Source: Sediminibacterium sp.
GTDB lineage: Bacteria > Bacteroidota > Bacteroidia > Chitinophagales > Chitinophagaceae
Length of the DNA stretch: 27,515 bases
Assembly (NCBI GenBank): GCA_017987615.1
Contig: JAGNTI010000002.1
Coordinates: 1 to 27,515 of the forward strand
Direction: 5' to 3'
The notes beneath the pieces are model-generated. The model saw only the letters and a list, made by a program, of their open reading frames with translations, was not told the origin of the DNA and did not search any database. Position numbers and translations under genes: made by a program. Below, one piece after another: positions 26,201 through 27,515 of the stretch (the stretch's first letter is position 1; each line of letters opens with the position of its first letter).

Positions 26201-27490
26201 TAATGCTGTATCAGCTAGGTTTTTCTTTGTAGCATCCCAAGTTGTTGTATCGGTAAGGTTTTGTTTCAACGCTAAAGCAGCAGTTGCAGTTGCAGTCTTG
26301 TAATAAGGTGCTAACATACTCGCTGTGTCGCTGTAATTAACTTTTCCACTCACATTGGGGATGGAAGCACGAATGGCAGCAGCAGTATCATTTACTAAAG
26401 TCTTTTTTGCATAATTGGTAAGCATTGTTGCTGTGTCTGCAATGCTCAATTTTGCGTTTATTCTATTGCTTAGGGTAGATGTATCAACCTTGCGAAGATA
26501 ACCGCCTAACATCGATGATGTGTCTGTATATTTAACTCTTTCGTCAATCCTATTGCTCAATGATGTAGTATCTATTGTAGAACCACCGCCACTTGCTGCA
26601 AATGTGATATTAGGATATGCGCCACTAATAGTCATATTTGAACCCGCAATTGGTCTTATACGCATATTGGCAGTATCAACAATATTTAGCTTTAAAGCAA
26701 GGTCTGCATCAGTAGCATACGGAGCAAGCATAGATGCTGTATCGGTATAATTAACCTTACCACTTACGTTTGGTATTGATGAACGAATTGCACTTGCAGT
26801 GTCAGATAATCTATTGGCTATAACATAACCTAAAAGCATTGCTGCTGTATCTGTGTACTTTACTCTAGCATCTATTCTATTGCTAAGACTTGTAGTATCT
26901 ATTGATGATGGAATTAACGCCCTTAAAGCTAACGATGTGTCAGCTAAATTCTTTTTAGTAGCATCCCAAGTGGTTGTGTCTGTCAGGTTTTGTTTTAATG
27001 CTAATGCTGCAGCTGTTTTTCCCCCATCCCAATAATGGCTTAACATTGCAGCAGTATCTATGTATTTAACTCTTTCATCAATTCTTGTACTTAAAGATGC
27101 TGTATCAACTTTTTCCAAATAAGGATTAAGCATAGCTGCGGTATCTGTGTACTTTACTCGTGCATCAATACGATTAGACAAAGAAGTTGTATCAATAGTG
27201 GTTGAACTCGTTACGCTATCAGCAAAAATAAATCTTGTCCCACTTGGATTGTAATACAATCTTCCACCTTGTCTTGCCCAACGACCCTTTAAATTAGAAC
27301 TAAAATTACTTTTTGTAGTATTGGTATCAGACAACAACCAATTCATTGAAGCCTTAGCACTATCTGCTAAATTTAAAATGCCTTGGATTATTAAATTGCT
27401 GTTTTTACCACCTAAAAATTGAGGTACAGTATTTTGAGAGTACCCATTTATAGAAAATAGTATAAAAAATATAATTAGTAGCTTTTTCAT
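23255..27490 (-). CDS. Tail-fibre/adhesin-like repeat protein with signal peptide, 1411 aa
   Basis: Residues 1-19 (MKKLLIIFFILFSINGYSQ) form a signal peptide. About 85-560 is built from many copies of SLSNRIDARVKYTDTAAML and related units, a coiled-coil shaft. YVPYTGATSNVNLGEF near 574 begins a phage fibre-type region (about 570-790). About 960-1060 and 1180-1340 are YadA-head-like repeats (AIG-x-x-A-G / NTAIGSQAGN, NNTFLGPSSGG). Each is followed or preceded by the motif GLGLPSMTTTQQNAIATP (about 1083) or GLLLPRMTTTQINAIATP (about 1368) plus FYNG-x-x-W. It probably forms a trimeric receptor-binding fibre. The signal peptide is odd for a virion protein assembled in the cytoplasm; export as a surface adhesin is the alternative. 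Head of the lysis operon. Confidence 0.85.
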   Translation of the reverse strand: MKKLLIIFFILFSINGYSQNTVPQFLGGKNSNLIIQGILNLADSAKASMNWLLSDTNTTKSNFSSNLKGRWARQGGRLYYNPSGTRFIFADSVTSSTTIDTTSLSNRIDARVKYTDTAAMLNPYLEKVDTASLSTRIDERVKYIDTAAMLSHYWDGGKTAAALALKQNLTDTTTWDATKKNLADTSLALRALIPSSIDTTSLSNRIDARVKYTDTAAMLLGYVIANRLSDTASAIRSSIPNVSGKVNYTDTASMLAPYATDADLALKLNIVDTANMRIRPIAGSNMTISGAYPNITFAASGGGSTIDTTSLSNRIDERVKYTDTSSMLGGYLRKVDTSTLSNRINAKLSIADTATMLTNYAKKTLVNDTAAAIRASIPNVSGKVNYSDTASMLAPYYKTATATAALALKQNLTDTTTWDATKKNLADTALALRALIPSGIDTTSLSNRINERVKYTDTAAMLAPYATDAQVALKLNITDTANMRIRPIAGSNMTISGTYPNVTFASTTIPTDSTIFATNYRVDTAKTNLRTSINAKLNSADTASLSTRIDARVKYTDTASMLSSYLSSAAAATTYVPYTGATSNVNLGEFQATVGQVTLDQTPTQTAGVGVLRWNDSDGTADLGLKGGNVSLQIGQEEVVRVVNKTGANLLESQYHAVYVSGAQGQRLKVGNALAMADSSSAATIGLVTENIDLNQEGFITTNGLVRNINTTGSLQGETWNDGDLLFLSGTTAGQITNVKPIAPTHTVIIGYVVYAHAINGKIFVKVDNGYELDELHNVRIVSAANNEGLFYDSAAKLWENKSISTVLGYTPANNATVVKYADTSAMLAPYLTKVDTASLSTRIDTKLNSADTASLSTRIDARVKYSDTSTMLGGYLRKVDTASLSNRITAAGNDWKLTGNSGTSVSTNYIGTSDNVDVAFKRNNTFSGLIGSNNTGFGLFTITPSATGAENSNFGYASGSKLTTGSSNTAIGSQAGNENLTGSYNVSVGHAAGRNNTLGNNNISIGASAAQSVTSGAKNLTIGYNAQLQSNTGSNQLNIGNVLWGLDCSGTTTTAAGRLGIGTNAPNASAILDLTSTTQGLGLPSMTTTQQNAIATPRTGLQIYNSTLLTPQFYNGSVWTGGWNKRGNSGTTAGTDFIGTTDNVDLVFRRNNATAGWLNAPLFNTSYGVNSLPLTSTGGYATAIGHGALSGGTTGNFNIAIGYNAGTKLSSSASNIAIGRGTLGENGAGHTGNENVAIGEKSMFSTTTATRNAGYGWFAGYNLTTGNNNTFLGPSSGGLTTTGSNNISVGYESTTGTTGSKNLVVGYQGNVPTATASNQLNLGNVLWGVDCSGTGTTAAGSLSVGVNTPNASALLDLTSTTKGLLLPRMTTTQINAIATPAAGLTVYNTTLALICFYNGTAWQRVTAIPM

Positions 27491-27515
27491 ATTATGAAGG
27501 TTTTTGTGTTAGGGT

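Noticed and set aside
25278-27035. Several plus-strand frames of 60-79 aa inside the fibre gene
   Set aside because: They mirror the repeats of the 1411-aa protein on the other strand; low-complexity antisense frames.
1-27515. Stop-codon reassignment as in some Bacteroidota phages
   Set aside because: All three stops end plausible genes at sensible places, and no recognised gene needs read-through.
1-27515. Integrase or attachment-site evidence for a prophage
   Set aside because: No integrase or excisionase is seen; the tRNA-like gene alone is not enough.

Overview
The window looks like part of the genome of a tailed double-stranded DNA phage, or a prophage, of a Bacteroidota host, probably Flavobacteriia or a relative. 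This is inferred from four things: AT-rich DNA; TTTG / TAnnTTTG-type promoters; A-rich leaders (TTAAAAACAAA..ATG) instead of Shine-Dalgarno sites; and gene families typical of such phages (DUF3127-like SSB, DUF3310, ERF annealing protein, DnaB-like helicase, VRR-NUC nuclease, M15 endolysin, PRMT-type fibre ends). No terminase, portal, capsid, RNA polymerase or integrase lies here, so the window is a piece of a larger genome.

Layout. (1) 480-5852, plus strand: an accessory block of very small, mostly unrecognised genes. From about 3346 onward nearly every gene is followed by a copy of a ~20-bp element (CCCCTCCGAAATTTTTTACC and drifted forms), so the block reads as a string of leader-gene-repeat cassettes. 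It includes a NARLIAAAP-family protein and an XRE regulator. (2) 5911-7649, minus strand: five small genes including DUF3310 and T5orf172/GIY-YIG-like proteins. (3) 7650-8565: a 900-bp gene-free hub. It holds a candidate ~255-nt structured RNA (plus strand), two short minus-strand RNAs with their own promoters and terminators, and an origin-like block (12-bp palindrome, five 11-bp iterons, a four-GGG-tract stretch, three 12-bp AT-rich repeats). (4) 8566-8940: SSB-like gene on the minus strand, divergent from a small basic protein at 9143. (5) 9531-9679: a tRNA-like RNA with proper acceptor, D and T arms but about 66 extra bases in place of the anticodon/variable region. (6) 9705-21259, plus strand: a long operon-like run. 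It has a triplicated small gene family, the ERF protein, many small unknowns, a metallophosphoesterase, a short leader RNA ending in a terminator at 15748-15840, then the replication genes (initiator/loader-like protein, DnaB-like helicase, PAPS-reductase-like PP-loop protein, VRR-NUC nuclease, stand-alone DnaA domain IV) and conserved phage unknowns. (7) 21346-27490, minus strand: a 1411-aa signal-peptide-bearing tail-fibre/adhesin-like protein, a small exported protein, two holin-like membrane proteins, a unimolecular-spanin-like lipoprotein and an M15 peptidase endolysin, i.e. a host-contact and lysis cassette.

The most unusual content is non-coding: the repeat-punctuated cassettes, the RNA/origin hub, the aberrant tRNA-like gene, and two RNAs (minus strand 8157-8037 and plus strand 15748-15840) in which the terminator loop is exactly complementary to an upstream segment, predicting a pseudoknot. 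All RNA structures and promoters were found by eye. No folding program, database or covariance search was run.
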